Assembly (NCBI RefSeq): GCF_000331535.1
Contig: NZ_AMZN01000043.1
Location: forward strand, 41,932 to 105,931
Direction of reading: 5' to 3'
DNA length: 64,000 bases
Source of the DNA: Fulvivirga imtechensis AK7
GTDB taxonomy: Bacteria; Bacteroidota; Bacteroidia; Cytophagales; Cyclobacteriaceae
Shown here: positions 63,961 through 64,000 of the stretch, in pieces
Layout of the letters: each line of letters opens with the position of its first letter
Numbering within the stretch: the first letter of the stretch is position 1
The notes under the pieces: generated by a model
Seen by the model: only the letters and a program-made list of their open reading frames with translations
Databases searched by the model: none
Told to the model about the DNA's origin: nothing
Made by a program: the position numbers and the translations under genes

Positions 63961-64000
63961 GAGTCCTGAGTACCTGGTCGTGAGTCTTGAGGCTTGAGTT
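63960..64000. repeat. Heptamer array (TGAGTCT type), running off the window
   Basis: About six 7-bp units: AGAGTCC, TGAGTAC, CTGGTCG, TGAGTCT, TGAGGCT, TGAGTT(.). The array continues past the end of the window. Confidence 0.65.

Overview
The window looks like a chromosomal segment of a Bacteroidota bacterium, most likely of the order Cytophagales. Pointers are a type IX secretion C-terminal sorting domain, LytTR regulators with LytS-type kinases, a FloA/NfeD pair, TAnnTTTG-type promoter elements, moderate GC, and a large flexirubin/aryl-polyene type pigment cluster. No rRNA, tRNA, CRISPR array, transposase or integrase gene was recognised. The genus assignment is inference.

Layout. 0-7 kb: K+ uptake (TrkH truncated at the window edge, plus KtrA), an MBL-rhodanese sulfur enzyme, a WG-repeat protein, and NfeD with flotillin FloA. 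7-20 kb: a small AraC/NTF2/YHS/AhpD-like group, a CheB-CheR-PAS histidine kinase with its receiver, an M48 lipoprotein protease, and an FAD oxidoreductase paired with a NosR/NapH-like 4Fe-4S membrane protein. 20-47 kb: the pigment cluster. 47-58 kb: a ferritin-like lipoprotein, a two-kinase/one-regulator LytTR system, an MBL hydrolase, a formylglycine-enzyme-like protein, a type IX secreted repeat protein, and an SDR/MarR pair. 58-64 kb: small genes, a CAP protein and monomeric isocitrate dehydrogenase, set in dense repeats.

How the cluster should work (inference from families). A tyrosine ammonia-lyase makes 4-coumarate, which a PaaK-like ligase could activate. Ketosynthases (three complete, one half-size, one chain-length-factor-like), two ACPs, FabG and two hotdog dehydratases would extend it into a polyene. 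A halogenase-like flavoenzyme and a CrtI-like oxidoreductase may tailor it. An LpxL-type acyltransferase, a C45 N-terminal nucleophile protein, and an MMPL exporter fused to an acyltransferase and a methyltransferase could esterify and export it. LolA, a LolB-like candidate and a GT2-DUF2062 protein complete the set. The dialkylresorcinol genes darA and darB are not in the window. A Fic gene broken by three frameshifts lies between two of the cluster's operons.

The intergenic DNA is unusually rich. It holds five copies of a 147-bp palindromic MITE-like element that carries a conserved open frame. It holds three copies of a long repeat (B) with an internal terminator-like hairpin; one copy is split by a 318-bp palindromic element with perfect 20-bp inverted ends. 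At about ten places it also shows arrays with an exact 7-bp period built from different heptamers.
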